A stretch of 64,000 bases of DNA, taken from contig NZ_CP073578.1 in the NCBI RefSeq assembly GCF_018199995.1, forward strand, positions 2,232,001 to 2,296,000. The letters run 5' to 3'. The DNA comes from Photobacterium sp. GJ3 (lineage in GTDB: Bacteria; Pseudomonadota; Gammaproteobacteria; Enterobacterales; Vibrionaceae). A program made the position numbers and the translations under genes. Of the stretch, positions 39,758-50,194 are shown one piece after another (within the stretch, counting starts at the first letter, position 1; each line of letters opens with the position of its first letter). Below the pieces are notes generated by a model. That model was not told where the DNA came from and searched no databases. It saw only the letters and a program-made list of their open reading frames with translations.

Positions 39758-40285
39758 ATGGCGAGTGTAGGACTCTTCTTTGGTAGCGACACAGGTAACA
39801 CCGAAGCCGTCGCGAAAATGATCCAAAAACAGCTGGGCAAAAGCCTGGTTGAAGTCAAAGACATAGCGAAAAGCAGCAAAGAAGACATTGAAAACTTCGA
39901 CCTGTTGTTGCTGGGTATCCCGACCTGGTACTACGGTGAAGCTCAGTGTGACTGGGATGATTTCTTCCCAGAGCTGGAAGGCATTGATTTTGAAAACAAA
40001 CTCGTTGCGATCTTTGGTTGTGGTGATCAGGAAGATTACGCAGAGTATTTCTGTGACGCCATGGGCACAGTTCGCGACATCGTTGAGGGCCGTGGTGCAG
40101 TCATCGTGGGTCACTTCCCGACTGAAGGATACGAGTTTGAAGCCTCAAAAGCGCTGGTTGATGACAGCCACTTTGTGGGTCTGTGCATTGATGAAGATCG
40201 TCAGCCTGAACTGACAGATGAGCGTGTTGAAAAATGGGTGAAACAGGTTTACGAAGAAATGTGTCTGGCTGAACTGGCCGACTAA
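39758..40285 (+). CDS. fldA: Flavodoxin FldA
   Basis: A one-electron FMN carrier that donates to biosynthetic radical enzymes and replaces ferredoxin when iron is short. The 175-residue long-chain flavodoxin has the phosphate loop FFGSDTGNTEAVA, the FMN-stacking regions GIPTWYYGEAQCDWDDF and FGCGDQEDYAEYFCDAMG, and the usual acidic C-terminus. Located next to DUF2788 and two genes before fur, as in related genomes. Confidence 0.97.
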   Translation: MASVGLFFGSDTGNTEAVAKMIQKQLGKSLVEVKDIAKSSKEDIENFDLLLLGIPTWYYGEAQCDWDDFFPELEGIDFENKLVAIFGCGDQEDYAEYFCDAMGTVRDIVEGRGAVIVGHFPTEGYEFEASKALVDDSHFVGLCIDEDRQPELTDERVEKWVKQVYEEMCLAELAD

Positions 40286-40301
40286 GCCTCCCCTGCTCAA
40301 T

Positions 40302-40329
40302 AAAAAAACGCGCTGATGCGCGTTTTTTT
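40302..40329. terminator. Bidirectional terminator fldA / DUF4442 gene
   Basis: AAAAAAACGCGC-TGAT-GCGCGTTTTTTT, perfect stem including A and T tracts. Confidence 0.92.
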
Positions 40330-40846
40330 ATGGCTCATTCACGATGGCGTCCTGTGGTAACGACTCTGAATCCGAATCCGCACTTCTGTACTGTGGCTTC
40401 TTCCTGACATACAAAACTCGCTTGACGCGTGCCACAATTTCCCCGCGCGTATCTGTCACATTCACGATGAATTCCGGGAAATGCTTCTCCCCCATCGCGG
40501 TCGAATGCTTAATGTCCTCGACACAAGCGTCTGAAATCTGAAACACGGCATTCAAGTCAGTCTGTCCCGGTTTCAGGAAATCCACTTCCGCCTGTTTATC
40601 CCAAACGTAGTACTCTTTTCCCAGAATCCCCATCAGCATCAGCGCATAAACCGGGTCTGTCAGAGAAAAAATACTCCCGCCATATTGGGTCCGATTGGCA
40701 TTTTTGTTCCACCAGCGTAGCTTCAGACAAATTTCTACATGCCGAAAATCTTCACTGATATGTCGAATACGTATGCCGGCTCCCCAGAATGGTGGCCAGA
40801 TATTCAGAGCAAATTTCACAATACCCGGTTTGTAGAATCGATTCAC
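40328..40846 (-). CDS. DUF4442 hotdog-fold thioesterase-like protein
   Basis: The 172-residue product reads as a hotdog-fold protein: an N-terminal amphipathic helix (YKPGIVKFALNIWPPFWGAG), strands carrying VEICLKLRWWNKNANRTQYGGS, a long central helix (LTDPVYALMLMGILG), and a closing strand VARVKRVLYVRKK. The Asn-rich NKNANRTQYGG turn is typical of DUF4442. Substrate unknown; possibly acyl-CoA. GTG start at 40846 with AGGA upstream. It lies between fldA and fur on the opposite strand. Confidence 0.84.
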   Translation of the reverse strand: MNRFYKPGIVKFALNIWPPFWGAGIRIRHISEDFRHVEICLKLRWWNKNANRTQYGGSIFSLTDPVYALMLMGILGKEYYVWDKQAEVDFLKPGQTDLNAVFQISDACVEDIKHSTAMGEKHFPEFIVNVTDTRGEIVARVKRVLYVRKKPQYRSADSDSESLPQDAIVNEP

Positions 40847-41049
40847 ACGCTCACTTCCTTATGATCTGGTACGATGAGTATAGAACACTTTTTTAACATT
40901 TATATCAGGCGAATAAAAGTCACAAGTTTCCTAGACCCATTCAGCATTAAGGTTTATTGTTGTGCTGTCGTCACTTATAATGAACAGATATGCGAAAGAC
41001 TACCGTAACCTTCCATTTTCCCTGTTACGGCTAGCCAAAGGAAACTCGA

Positions 41050-41499
41050 ATGTCAGATAACAACCAAGCACTGAAACAAGCCGGACTTAAAGTCACTCTT
41101 CCGCGCCTGAAAATTCTGGAAGTACTGCAAGATCCTGAGTGCCAACACATTAGTGCTGAAGATTTGTACAAGAAGTTGATCGATATCGGTGAAGAGATTG
41201 GCCTGGCCACTGTTTACCGAGTCCTGAACCAATTCGACGATGCTGGAATTGTGACCCGTCACCATTTCGAAGGGGGGAAATCCGTCTTTGAACTCTCAAC
41301 CCAGCATCACCACGATCATCTTGTATGTCTGGATTGCGGCAAAGTGATTGAATTCTCAGATGATTTGATTGAAGACCGTCAACAGCAAATTGCTGAAAGC
41401 TATAATATTCGCCTGACCAATCACAGCCTGTACTTATATGGTCATTGCACCGCTGGTGATTGCAACAAAGATGAGAGCCTGCACGACGAGAAAAAATAA
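41050..41499 (+). CDS. fur: Ferric uptake regulator Fur
   Basis: An iron-dependent repressor. The 149-residue product has the winged-helix domain (KQAGLKVTLPRLKILEVLQ, GLATVYRVLNQFDDAGIV), the metal-site HHHDHLVCLDCGKVIEFSD and the C-terminal dimerisation region with GHCTAGDC. AAGGA lies 9 bases ahead of ATG 41050. A strong terminator shared with glnS follows. Its place after fldA matches the conserved fldA-fur order. Confidence 0.98.
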   Translation: MSDNNQALKQAGLKVTLPRLKILEVLQDPECQHISAEDLYKKLIDIGEEIGLATVYRVLNQFDDAGIVTRHHFEGGKSVFELSTQHHHDHLVCLDCGKVIEFSDDLIEDRQQQIAESYNIRLTNHSLYLYGHCTAGDCNKDESLHDEKK

Positions 41500-41519
41500 T
41501 TTCACGTCCTGATTACCAT

Positions 41520-41549
41520 AAAAAAACCAGCCAAGTGGCTGGTTTTTTT
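41520..41549. terminator. Bidirectional terminator fur / glnS
   Basis: AAAAAACCAGCCA-AG-TGGCTGGTTTTTT between convergent genes. Confidence 0.92.
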
Positions 41550-41590
41550 ACATCTTGGGCTAAAGTTGCTCCCTCAACCCAAGATTTCAT

Positions 41591-43252
41591 TTAATCTGCG
41601 ATTTTCGCCCAGGAATCACGCAGACCAACAGTACGGTTAAATACCAAGTGGTTCGCGACAGAATCTTTGTTATCCGCACAGAAATAACCCATCCGTTCAA
41701 ACTGGAATGCTTGCTCAGGCGCTGCATTCGCCAAACTTGGCTCAACAAAACCTTGCATCACAACCAGTGAATCAGGGTTGATCGTGGCAGCAAAATCATC
41801 TGCAGCACCCGGGTTTGGCACCGTAAACAAACGATCGTACAAACGGATTTCAGCAGGTAATGCTTGCTCCGCAGACACCCAGTGAATCACGCCTTTCACT
41901 TTTCGGCCATCTGCTGGGTTTTTACCCAGTGTTTCCGGATCGTACGTACAGAAAATCGTGGTGATATTGCCCTCAGCGTCTTTCTCGACACGTTCAGCTT
42001 GAATCACATAAGCACCACGCAAGCGAACTTCCTTGCCCAGCACCAAGCGCTTGTACTTCTTGTTCGCTTCTTCGCGGAAATCTTCGCGTTCAATGTACAG
42101 CTCGCGGCTGAATGCGACTTCACGCTCACCCATTTCTGGCTTGTTCGGGTGATTCCCGATCGTCAGAATTTCAGTCTCACCGAAGTTCTCAATCACAATC
42201 TTTACCGGATCCAGCACTGCCATGGCACGTGGCGCATGTTCATTGAGATCATCACGGATACAAGATTCCAGAGAACTCATTTCGATGGTGTTATCCTGTT
42301 TGGTCACACCAATACGCTTACAGAATTCACGGATTGAGCCTGGCGTAAAACCACGACGGCGCAGACCAGAAATCGTTGGCATACGTGGGTCATCCCAGCC
42401 GGAGACCAGCTTCTCTGTGACCAATTGGTTCAGTTTTCGCTTGGACATCACCGTGTATTCAAGATTCAGACGGCTGAACTCGTACTGACGTGGACGGCTT
42501 TCAATTGAAATGTTATCCAGCACCCAATCGTACAAACGACGGTTATCCTGGAATTCCAGCGTACACAGCGAGTGTGTGATGTTCTCCAGCGCATCAGAAA
42601 TGCAATGCGTAAAGTCATACATCGGATAGATACACCACTTATCGCCTGTCTGATGGTGCGTCGCAAAGCGAACGCGATACAGCACAGGATCTCGCATCAC
42701 CATGAACGGAGAAGCCATATCGATTTTAGCGCGAAGCGACATTTTGCCTTCTTCAACTTCGCCGTTTTTCATTTTCTCGAACAGCGCCAGATTTTCTTCC
42801 ACCGGGCGATCGCGGTAAGGACTTGGCTTCCCTGACTCAGTTAGCGTACCACGATACGCACGCATCTCTTCCGGTGTCAGTTCATCAACATAGGCCAGAC
42901 CTTTGTTGATCAGTTCAATCGCATACGCATGCAGCTGATCGAAGTAGTTAGATGAGTAACAAATCTCACCGCTCCACTCAAAGCCCAGCCAGTTCACGTC
43001 GTTCTTGATCGACTCTACGTATTCGATGTCTTCTTTTTCCGGGTTTGTGTCATCAAAACGCAGGTTGCATTGTCCCTGGTAATCCTGAGCAATACCAAAG
43101 TTCAGACAAATAGATTTTGCGTGACCGATATGCAGGTAGCCATTCGGTTCAGGCGGAAAACGTGTGTGGACGCTGGTATGCTGACCACTGGCTAAATCCG
43201 CATCAATGATTTGGCGGATAAAATTGCTTGGACGAGCTTCGGATTCACTCAT
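41591..43252 (-). CDS. glnS: Glutaminyl-tRNA synthetase
   Basis: Charges tRNA-Gln. The 553-residue class I synthetase has the HIGH-type motif [20 protein letters not shown], the catalytic-site [19 protein letters not shown] and the KMSKS-type [10 protein letters not shown], followed by the anticodon-binding beta barrels. ATG 43252 is chosen with GAGGTG upstream and similarity from [10 protein letters not shown]; the frame is open back to 43324. It follows nagE but is separated from it by a strong terminator. Confidence 0.97.
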   Translation of the reverse strand: MSESEARPSNFIRQIIDADLASGQHTSVHTRFPPEPNGYLHIGHAKSICLNFGIAQDYQGQCNLRFDDTNPEKEDIEYVESIKNDVNWLGFEWSGEICYSSNYFDQLHAYAIELINKGLAYVDELTPEEMRAYRGTLTESGKPSPYRDRPVEENLALFEKMKNGEVEEGKMSLRAKIDMASPFMVMRDPVLYRVRFATHHQTGDKWCIYPMYDFTHCISDALENITHSLCTLEFQDNRRLYDWVLDNISIESRPRQYEFSRLNLEYTVMSKRKLNQLVTEKLVSGWDDPRMPTISGLRRRGFTPGSIREFCKRIGVTKQDNTIEMSSLESCIRDDLNEHAPRAMAVLDPVKIVIENFGETEILTIGNHPNKPEMGEREVAFSRELYIEREDFREEANKKYKRLVLGKEVRLRGAYVIQAERVEKDAEGNITTIFCTYDPETLGKNPADGRKVKGVIHWVSAEQALPAEIRLYDRLFTVPNPGAADDFAATINPDSLVVMQGFVEPSLANAAPEQAFQFERMGYFCADNKDSVANHLVFNRTVGLRDSWAKIAD

Positions 43253-43353
43253 CAATAACACCTCGTGTGCGAACAGGATCTTCAAACCTGTAATGATCCA
43301 CAAATACGGCTCATGACTCAACAATTAGTGTGCATTGATTCATGATCAGGATG

Positions 43354-43382
43354 AAAAAAAACCGGCCCAATTGGGCCGGCTT
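43354..43382 (-). terminator. Terminator of nagE
   Basis: CCGGCCCAATTGGGCCGG is an 18-base perfect palindrome, extended by GC, with an A8 tract on its left, so the minus-strand RNA ends in a T run. Confidence 0.85.
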
Positions 43383-43419
43383 CACTTTTCTTGATGTTTT
43401 CGCTCAGATGCGCTGTCTT

Positions 43420-44979
43420 TTACGGCAGTTTGACTGCTGACAGGTCTTCTGACGCAGGGATTTTTTTCATCTCACCTGCAACAATTTCTGCCAGTGGACC
43501 CAGGATAACCTGCAGGTTATTGGAGCCCAGTTTGACCACACCCATCGCACCCAGTGCTTTCAGTGTTTTCTCATCAGCCAGGCTGCTGTCTTTCAGTGTC
43601 AGACGCAGACGCGTGATACAGGCATCAATGTTTTCCAGGTTACCGTGGCCACCTAGTGCTTTCAGGTATTGTTTCGCCAGTTCACCCGTTTCCTGAGAAC
43701 CAGAAGTCGCTACTTCCTCAGTATCAGCATCTTCACGGCCTGGTGTTTTCAGGTTGAAAATACGAATCGCTGCACTGAATGTGACGAAGTACAGGAAGAA
43801 GAAGCCAATACCAATCAGAAGCAGTACGAATGGTTTCGTTGCCAGACCCCAGTTCAATGCGAAGTCAATCAGACCAGCAGAGAATGTAAAGCCATGCAGT
43901 GTGCCAAACATATTGGCGATAACCAGAGAAATGCCTGTGAATACCGCATGTAGCGCATACAGTGCAGGCGCCAGGAACACGAACATGAACTCTAATGGCT
44001 CAGTGATACCGGTCAGGAACGAACAGAAAGCAACTGAACCCAGAGCACCCATCACCTGGCTGCGTTTTTCTTTCGGAGCAGCCATGATCATCGCCAATGC
44101 TGCACCTGGCAAACCCCACATCATGATTGGGAAGAAACCATTCATGAATACACCCGCAGATTTATCGCCAGCGAAGAATCGGTTCAGGTCACCCGTGTTA
44201 ACTGTGTCAGTGATACTCTTCACAACCGCAGTGACTTCTGGGGTTACAGCGTTCTTGAATTCAAATACATGTGATTGGCCCACAACTAACTGTTTCGCCA
44301 GTGCAGGATCGACACACAGTTGAGTCGCGCCATTCAGAAGAGCAACAGGTTCAACGTTAATCACCTGGCAGCTGCCCATACCAAACCAGAAGTATGAGTT
44401 CAGGACATGGTGCAGACCAACAGGGATCAGACCACGGTTCAGCACACCGTAAATGAACTGACCAATGGCACCCGAGCTAGAAACTGCATGTGCTAACGCA
44501 TCCAGACCTGATTGAATATGAGGCCATACAACACCAGCGACTGCACCCAAAGCAAGTGCAAACAAGCCAGACATGATAGGAACTAAACGTTTCCCGGCAA
44601 AGAAGCCCAGCCAAGGTGGCAGCGTCGTTGTGTAGAAACGATTATAAGAGTGGCCAGCAATGATACCGGCAATAATGCCGCCGAAGAACGACATATTAAT
44701 GGATGGGTCAATCGTTTTTGCAGAAATATCCAGCACAAAATATGCAACAGCACCAGCTAATCCTGCGGCACCTGCACCATCCTTGGATAAACCAATCGCA
44801 ATACCGATACCGAACAATAAAGGCAACTGGCCGAAAATCGCGCCGCCGGCTTGTGCCATAAATGGAATATCGAATACGTCAGCCTGACCTAGTCGAAGTA
44901 GCAGACCTGCCACCGGCAGAACCGCTATGGGAAGCATTAATGCTTTACCCAGTTTTTGCATATATCCAAGAATATTCAC
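43420..44979 (-). CDS. nagE: PTS N-acetylglucosamine-specific EIICB permease
   Basis: Imports and phosphorylates GlcNAc. The 519-residue product has the EIIC membrane domain (MQKLGKALMLPIAVLPVAGL, GLSKDGAGAAGLAGAVAYF, PVGLHHVLNSYFWFGMGSC) and a C-terminal EIIB domain with phospho-Cys 454 (DACITRLRLTLKD). It stops there: the EIIA domain fused to E. coli NagE (648 residues) is absent, so phosphate must come from the glucose-type EIIA. It is divergent from nagBAC, with a CRP-like site between. Confidence 0.95.
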   Translation of the reverse strand: MNILGYMQKLGKALMLPIAVLPVAGLLLRLGQADVFDIPFMAQAGGAIFGQLPLLFGIGIAIGLSKDGAGAAGLAGAVAYFVLDISAKTIDPSINMSFFGGIIAGIIAGHSYNRFYTTTLPPWLGFFAGKRLVPIMSGLFALALGAVAGVVWPHIQSGLDALAHAVSSSGAIGQFIYGVLNRGLIPVGLHHVLNSYFWFGMGSCQVINVEPVALLNGATQLCVDPALAKQLVVGQSHVFEFKNAVTPEVTAVVKSITDTVNTGDLNRFFAGDKSAGVFMNGFFPIMMWGLPGAALAMIMAAPKEKRSQVMGALGSVAFCSFLTGITEPLEFMFVFLAPALYALHAVFTGISLVIANMFGTLHGFTFSAGLIDFALNWGLATKPFVLLLIGIGFFFLYFVTFSAAIRIFNLKTPGREDADTEEVATSGSQETGELAKQYLKALGGHGNLENIDACITRLRLTLKDSSLADEKTLKALGAMGVVKLGSNNLQVILGPLAEIVAGEMKKIPASEDLSAVKLP

Positions 44980-45097
44980 CCTTAGTTCCCCCTATGGTTT
45001 TCTTAGATGCAGATGAGATAACTTATTTTAGCTACCCGATTAAGTATGTTGCAGTTTATGCCTTTAATTTCGCCCCGCAAATTAAAACGTTATCATT

Positions 45098-45113
45098 TGT
45101 GATCCTAATCACC
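45098..45113. promoter_or_regulatory. CRP-cAMP site between nagE and nagB
   Basis: TGTGATCCTAATCACC matches the TGTGA-N6-TCACA consensus at all but the last base. It lies in the 255-base divergent region, which also has AT-rich TTATTTT stretches (45030s and 45160s) that could be NagC sites, though I cannot call them firmly. Confidence 0.72.
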
Positions 45114-45234
45114 AGCATCTGGCGGGTACGAACGATTTTGCTAGCTCGGTCATAAAACTTATTTTATTATTCGAAAAAAAGGCGAGATGCCGCTAAAATC
45201 CCCAAGTATTCTTTTCAAGCAATGAGGTGTTACC

Positions 45235-46035
45235 GTGAGACTTATCCCACTGAACAACGCGCCAGAAGTTGGTTTGTGGTCAGCACGTTATATTGTTGAT
45301 CGTATTAACAAATTTCAACCTACGGCTGACCGTCCTTTTGTATTGGGTCTACCTACCGGTGGTACACCTCTGACAACCTACAAGCGCCTGATCGAGCTTT
45401 ATAAAGCAGGCGAAGTAAGTTTTAAGCATGTGGTCACATTCAACATGGATGAATACGTGGGTTTACCAGCAGATCATCCTGAATCATACCGTAGCTTCAT
45501 GTATACAAACTTCTTTAATCACATTGATATTCAAGAAGAAAACATCAACCTTCTGAACGGTAACACAGATGACCATCAGGCCGAGTGTCAGCGTTATGAA
45601 GAGAAGATTAAATCTTACGGCAAAATCCATCTGTTTATGGGCGGTGTTGGGAACGATGGTCATATTGCATTCAATGAACCGGCCTCTTCTCTGGCGTCTC
45701 GCACCCGGATTAAAACACTGACCGAAGACACCCGTATTGCAAACTCGCGCTTCTTTGATGGCGATATCTCTCAGGTGCCTAAGTACGCACTTACTATTGG
45801 TGTCGGCACACTGCTTGATGCTCAGGAAGTGATGATTCTCGTGACGGGTCACAATAAAGCCCAGGCACTGGAAGCGGCCGTTGAAGGTTGTGTCAACCAT
45901 CTCTGGACAGTTTCAGCACTGCAACTGCACCCCAAGTCTTTGATTGTCTGTGATGAACCAGCCACACAAGAGCTGAAAGTGAAAACCGTTCGCTACTTCC
46001 AGGAACTGGAAGCGGAAAACATTAAGCACCTTTAA
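45235..46035 (+). CDS. nagB: Glucosamine-6-phosphate deaminase
   Basis: Converts glucosamine 6-phosphate to fructose 6-phosphate and ammonia. The 266-residue product equals the E. coli length, with [16 protein letters not shown] (phosphate), [17 protein letters not shown] (catalytic Asp) and [18 protein letters not shown] (His-Glu relay). The start is GTG 45235 with GAGGTG upstream. First gene of nagBAC, divergent from nagE. Confidence 0.98.
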   Translation: MRLIPLNNAPEVGLWSARYIVDRINKFQPTADRPFVLGLPTGGTPLTTYKRLIELYKAGEVSFKHVVTFNMDEYVGLPADHPESYRSFMYTNFFNHIDIQEENINLLNGNTDDHQAECQRYEEKIKSYGKIHLFMGGVGNDGHIAFNEPASSLASRTRIKTLTEDTRIANSRFFDGDISQVPKYALTIGVGTLLDAQEVMILVTGHNKAQALEAAVEGCVNHLWTVSALQLHPKSLIVCDEPATQELKVKTVRYFQELEAENIKHL

Positions 46036-46051
46036 TTGATAGGAAGTGTTC

Positions 46052-47188
46052 ATGTACGCGCTGACCAACTGCCGCATTTTTACAGGTAGCGATGTGCTGA
46101 ATAACCACGCTGTTATTATTGACGGAGTGAACATTCACGCTGTATGTCCTGTCGCAGAGCTACCTGCGGATATTCCGACACAGGACTTAGACGGAGCCAA
46201 TTTATCTCCGGGATTTATTGACCTACAGTTAAATGGTTGTGGTGGAGTGATGTTCAATGATGAAATCACCGCAGACACCATCCATACCATGCATTTAGCA
46301 AACCTTAAATCAGGTTGTACCAGTTTTCTTCCGACGTTGATCACCTCATCCGATGAAGACATGAAGGCTGCGATTCGTGCTGCCCGCGAGTATGAGGCGA
46401 GCTATCAGAATCATTCACTGGGTTTACACCTTGAAGGGCCTTACCTGAATGTGATGAAAAAAGGGATTCATAGCGTTGATCATATCCGCCGTTCCGACGA
46501 TGACATGATCAATGTCCTGTGTGACAACGCCGACATCATCACCAAAGTCACGCTGGCGCCAGAACAAACACCGGAAGCGCATATCGAACAACTCGCTCAG
46601 GCGGGGATTGTGGTTTCCGCAGGTCATACCAACGCAACTTACGTCGAGGCCCGAAAAGGATTCGCAGCAGGTATTACCTTCGCAACCCATTTATTCAACG
46701 CCATGACGCCCATTGCTGGCCGTGAGCCTGGCATGGTTGGCGCCATCTATGATACGCCTGACGTGTATACAGGTATCATTGCCGATGGCTTCCATGTAGA
46801 CTACGCCAACATTCGCATAGCCCACAGAATTAAAAGAGAAAAACTGGTTCTGGTGACAGATGCAACAGCACCTGCAGGAGCAGACATAGATCACTTTATT
46901 TTTGTTGGTAAGAAAGTATATTACCGCGATGGTAAGTGTGTTGATGAAAATGGCACACTTGGTGGTTCAGCCCTGACCATGATTGAAGCGGTTCAGAACA
47001 GTGTTGAACATGTAGGTATCGCCCTGGACGAAGCGATTCGTATGGCTACCCTGTATCCTGCCCGTGCGATTGGCAAGGACGATAAACTGGGTGCTATCAA
47101 AAAAGGCCTGGTGGCTAACCTGGCTGCCTTTGATCGTGATTTCCGTGTCAGGGCGACAGTGGTTAACGGAAAATACGAGCAAACTTAA
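46052..47188 (+). CDS. nagA: N-acetylglucosamine-6-phosphate deacetylase
   Basis: Removes the acetyl group from GlcNAc 6-phosphate, giving the NagB substrate. The 378-residue amidohydrolase has [35 protein letters not shown] (metal Glu), [13 protein letters not shown] and [10 protein letters not shown] (metal His), and [11 protein letters not shown] (catalytic Asp). ATG 46052, behind AGGAAG, is preferred to GTG 46046. It starts 16 bases after nagB and ends 2 bases before nagC. Confidence 0.97.
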   Translation: MYALTNCRIFTGSDVLNNHAVIIDGVNIHAVCPVAELPADIPTQDLDGANLSPGFIDLQLNGCGGVMFNDEITADTIHTMHLANLKSGCTSFLPTLITSSDEDMKAAIRAAREYEASYQNHSLGLHLEGPYLNVMKKGIHSVDHIRRSDDDMINVLCDNADIITKVTLAPEQTPEAHIEQLAQAGIVVSAGHTNATYVEARKGFAAGITFATHLFNAMTPIAGREPGMVGAIYDTPDVYTGIIADGFHVDYANIRIAHRIKREKLVLVTDATAPAGADIDHFIFVGKKVYYRDGKCVDENGTLGGSALTMIEAVQNSVEHVGIALDEAIRMATLYPARAIGKDDKLGAIKKGLVANLAAFDRDFRVRATVVNGKYEQT

Positions 47189-47190
47189 CT

Positions 47191-48405
47191 ATGAATGGCG
47201 GACAAATCGGTAATGTCGACCTGGTCAAACAGCTAAACAGTGCAGCTGTTTACAGGCTCATTGACTTGCAAGGCCCTATCTCACGAATTCAAGTGGCTGA
47301 TGTCAGTCAATTAGCACCGGCCAGTGTGACCAAGATTACCCGCCAATTGCTTGAGCGCGGCCTCATCAAAGAGGTCGCCCAGCAAGCCTCAACTGGTGGC
47401 CGACGTGCCATCTCGCTCACCACAGAAGCAGCCCCTTTCCACTCTGTCGCGATCCGACTAGGCCGGGATTACATTGAACTGACCTTGTACGATTTAAGCG
47501 GGAAAAGCCTTGCCGGCACAGCACACCCCTTCCCTTACGCGAATCAACAAGAACTCATTGATGGTCTTTTAGAGCATATCCGACAGTTTATTGCTGCGAA
47601 CCAATCAACCCTCAAAGAACTGATTGCGTTTGGCATCACACTGCCAGGTTTGATTGATCCGGAAAATGGCATCGTTGAATACATGCCGAATATTTCGGTC
47701 GAATCACTGGCTCTGGCTGATATCATCTCAGACAAATACGGCGTGTCCTGCTTTGTCGGGAATGATATTCGTGGACTGGCATTGGCAGAGCATTATTTCG
47801 GGGCCAGCCAGGATTGCCGGGATTCAATTCTGGTGAGTGTTCATCGCGGTACAGGTGCAGGCATCATTGTCAACGGGCAAGTCTTTCTGGGCTATAACCG
47901 CAACGTTGGGGAAATCGGCCATATTCAAATTGACCCGTTGGGTGATAAGTGCCAATGCGGCAATTTTGGCTGTCTGGAAACCGTGGCCGCTGATCCGGCG
48001 ATTATTCGTCATGTCAAAGCGCTACTCGAACAAGGCTATCCAAGCAGTTTGCAAAAGCTGGAAGATGTCACCATGCCCGCCATTTGTGAAGCTGCCAACC
48101 AAGGTGATGAGCTCGCAACTCAGGCGCTGGTCAAGGTTGGGAATCAACTCGGCAAAGCACTGGCGATGACCATTAACCTGTTCAATCCGCAGAAAATTGT
48201 TGTCGCAGGGAATATTACACTCGCGAAAAACATTGTTTTTCCTGCGATTCGCCGTTGTGTCGAAACTCAGTCGCTCTCGACTTTCCATCAGTCTTTACCA
48301 ATCGTGGAATCTCAGTTGTATACACAACCGACCATTGGCGCATTTTCGATGATCAAACGAGCCATGCTCAATGGCGTATTGCTACAGCGGTTGCTGGAAG
48401 ACTAA
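47191..48405 (+). CDS. nagC: ROK-family repressor NagC
   Basis: Represses amino-sugar genes and is released by GlcNAc 6-phosphate. The 404-residue product has an N-terminal winged helix (VYRLIDLQGPISRIQVADVS, APASVTKITRQLLERGLI) and a ROK sugar-binding domain with the Zn motif GDKCQCGNFGCLETVAADP and GTGAGIIVNGQVFLGYNRN. Two bases after nagA, so nagBAC is one operon. nagD, which follows in E. coli, is absent. Confidence 0.96.
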   Translation: MNGGQIGNVDLVKQLNSAAVYRLIDLQGPISRIQVADVSQLAPASVTKITRQLLERGLIKEVAQQASTGGRRAISLTTEAAPFHSVAIRLGRDYIELTLYDLSGKSLAGTAHPFPYANQQELIDGLLEHIRQFIAANQSTLKELIAFGITLPGLIDPENGIVEYMPNISVESLALADIISDKYGVSCFVGNDIRGLALAEHYFGASQDCRDSILVSVHRGTGAGIIVNGQVFLGYNRNVGEIGHIQIDPLGDKCQCGNFGCLETVAADPAIIRHVKALLEQGYPSSLQKLEDVTMPAICEAANQGDELATQALVKVGNQLGKALAMTINLFNPQKIVVAGNITLAKNIVFPAIRRCVETQSLSTFHQSLPIVESQLYTQPTIGAFSMIKRAMLNGVLLQRLLED

Positions 48406-48537
48406 TGCTGTAACATTTAGAAAACCATAATTGTTGTAAGGGCTGTCTTTTTCAGGCATGCCCTATGATATATTCGGCCAAACTGATGCAACCAATTGAA
48501 ATGGTTCCATTTACATGGCCCTGGATACATATCGATT

Positions 48538-50124
48538 ATGGATTTAATTTTTATTATTGCTGCTTTTTTAGCAGGTTACCTGGCACTCAGAAGTAAACTG
48601 CCACCACTTGTCGGCTTTTTGCTGGCTGGGTTTATTCTGAATTCATTTGGCTACACATCTACACCGACCATCACAGCGCTCGCTGATCTCGGTGTCACCA
48701 TTCTCCTGTTCTGTATCGGCCTGAAGCTTGATGTAAAAACCCTGCTCCAAAAAGAAGTCTGGGCTGGTGCGACGATCCATAACATTTTGACGACCTCTGT
48801 TTTCACCTTCGCATTATTTGGCCTCAAAGAGCTTGGGCTTGGGATTCTCAACGATCTTGAACTCGCGCAACTGGCACTCTTAGGCTTTGCACTATCCTTC
48901 TCCAGTACCGTCTTTGCGATTAAAGCATTACAGGACAAAGGGGAGCTGAACGCGACTTATGGCACCATCGCGATTGGTATTCTGGTGATGCAGGATATCT
49001 TCGCCGTGGTTTTTCTCACCGCATCAACAGGAAAACTACCAGAAATTACTGCTCTGGCCTTATTTGCACTCCCGTTGCTTCGTCCCTCTCTGTTCCGAAT
49101 TCTGGACAAAGCAGGTCACGGAGAAATGTTGGTTCTGTATGGCATCTTCCTGGCACTGGTTGCTGGTGCCGGTTTGTTCAGTTTCGTAGGAATGAAACCT
49201 GACTTGGGGGCGCTGATTCTGGGTATGATGCTGGCTGCGCACCCTAAATCTTCCGAGCTATCAAAATCGCTCTTTAATCTGAAAGAGTTGCTGCTGGTCT
49301 TCTTTTTCCTCAATATCGGCCTTGCTGAACCCCCGACCTGGGACGGATTCCTGCTGGCATTGCTTCTGCTCTTCTTGCTGCCACTCAAAGGATTACTGTA
49401 TTACCTGGTCTTCCACCATTTCCATTTTCGTGTCCGGACATCACTGCTTGGCACACTCACCCTGTTTAACTACAGTGAGTTCGGCCTGATTGTCGCAGGC
49501 GTCGCCTACAATCTGGGCTGGTTACCCGGAGATTTTCTGGTCGCTCTCGCGATTGCGGTGTCACTCTCATTCCTCTTATCTGCGCCGCTCAACAGCTTGA
49601 GCCACCGGATTTATCTGGAAAGCACCCGATGGCTGAAAGAATTTGAGCCAGAAAAACTAAATGCCAGTGATCGCTTAATCGATCTCGGGCAGAAAAAAAT
49701 CCTGATTCTAGGGATGGGTCGGATCGGCACCGGTGCTTACGAAGAGATGGTTCGCCGCTTCGGCGCACAAGTCGTTGGCATCGAGAACCGGGAAGAGTCC
49801 GTCACCTGGCATGTGAGCGAAGGCCGAAACGTTATTTTGGGCGATGCAACGGACCCCGATTTCTGGGCACGCGTGATTTCACAGCATCACACCCGCTTGA
49901 TTCTTTTAGCCATGCCACACAGCCAGGCGAACGCGTTTGCTTTAGAGCAAATTCGCCAATTGGGCTACAAAGGCAAAATCGCCGCCATTGCCCGCTATGA
50001 AGATGAAGAAGCAGCCCTGCTTGAACTGGGTGTGGATGCTGCATTTAACATCTATCGTGAAGCCGGTAACGGATTTGCCCGTCATGTATGCGAATCCGTG
50101 AGTGCCGATATCAAACCCTTCTGA
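48538..50124 (+). CDS. CPA2-family cation:proton antiporter with TrkA-N domain
   Basis: The 528-residue product has a Kef/NhaA-like membrane half of about 12 segments (PPLVGFLLAGFILNSFG, ITILLFCIGLKLDVKTL-type, LSFSSTVFAIKALQDKGEL) and a C-terminal Rossmann domain with ILILGMGRIGTGAYEEMV that binds a nucleotide. It is probably a K+/H+ or Na+/H+ antiporter in the inner membrane. ATG 48538 gives the family N-terminus; no clear Shine-Dalgarno. It lies between nagC and asnB, where E. coli has nagD and a tRNA cluster. Confidence 0.88.
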   Translation: MDLIFIIAAFLAGYLALRSKLPPLVGFLLAGFILNSFGYTSTPTITALADLGVTILLFCIGLKLDVKTLLQKEVWAGATIHNILTTSVFTFALFGLKELGLGILNDLELAQLALLGFALSFSSTVFAIKALQDKGELNATYGTIAIGILVMQDIFAVVFLTASTGKLPEITALALFALPLLRPSLFRILDKAGHGEMLVLYGIFLALVAGAGLFSFVGMKPDLGALILGMMLAAHPKSSELSKSLFNLKELLLVFFFLNIGLAEPPTWDGFLLALLLLFLLPLKGLLYYLVFHHFHFRVRTSLLGTLTLFNYSEFGLIVAGVAYNLGWLPGDFLVALAIAVSLSFLLSAPLNSLSHRIYLESTRWLKEFEPEKLNASDRLIDLGQKKILILGMGRIGTGAYEEMVRRFGAQVVGIENREESVTWHVSEGRNVILGDATDPDFWARVISQHHTRLILLAMPHSQANAFALEQIRQLGYKGKIAAIARYEDEEAALLELGVDAAFNIYREAGNGFARHVCESVSADIKPF

Positions 50125-50146
50125 TTCACTTGAATCCGGTTCAGAA

Positions 50147-50177
50147 CCCCGAGCGGCCATCCTGTGACCGTTCGGGG
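50147..50177 (+). terminator. Hairpin after the CPA2 antiporter gene
   Basis: CCCCGA-g-CGG pairs with CCG-t-TCGGGG. No T-run follows, so its termination strength is uncertain. Confidence 0.5.
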
Positions 50178-50194
50178 CGTTCGGAAATCCGCGC

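Noticed and set aside
45157..45182. NagC operator in the nagE-nagB gap
   Set aside because: The TTATTTT stretch is AT-rich but lacks a convincing symmetrical partner, so it is mentioned only within the CRP-site entry.
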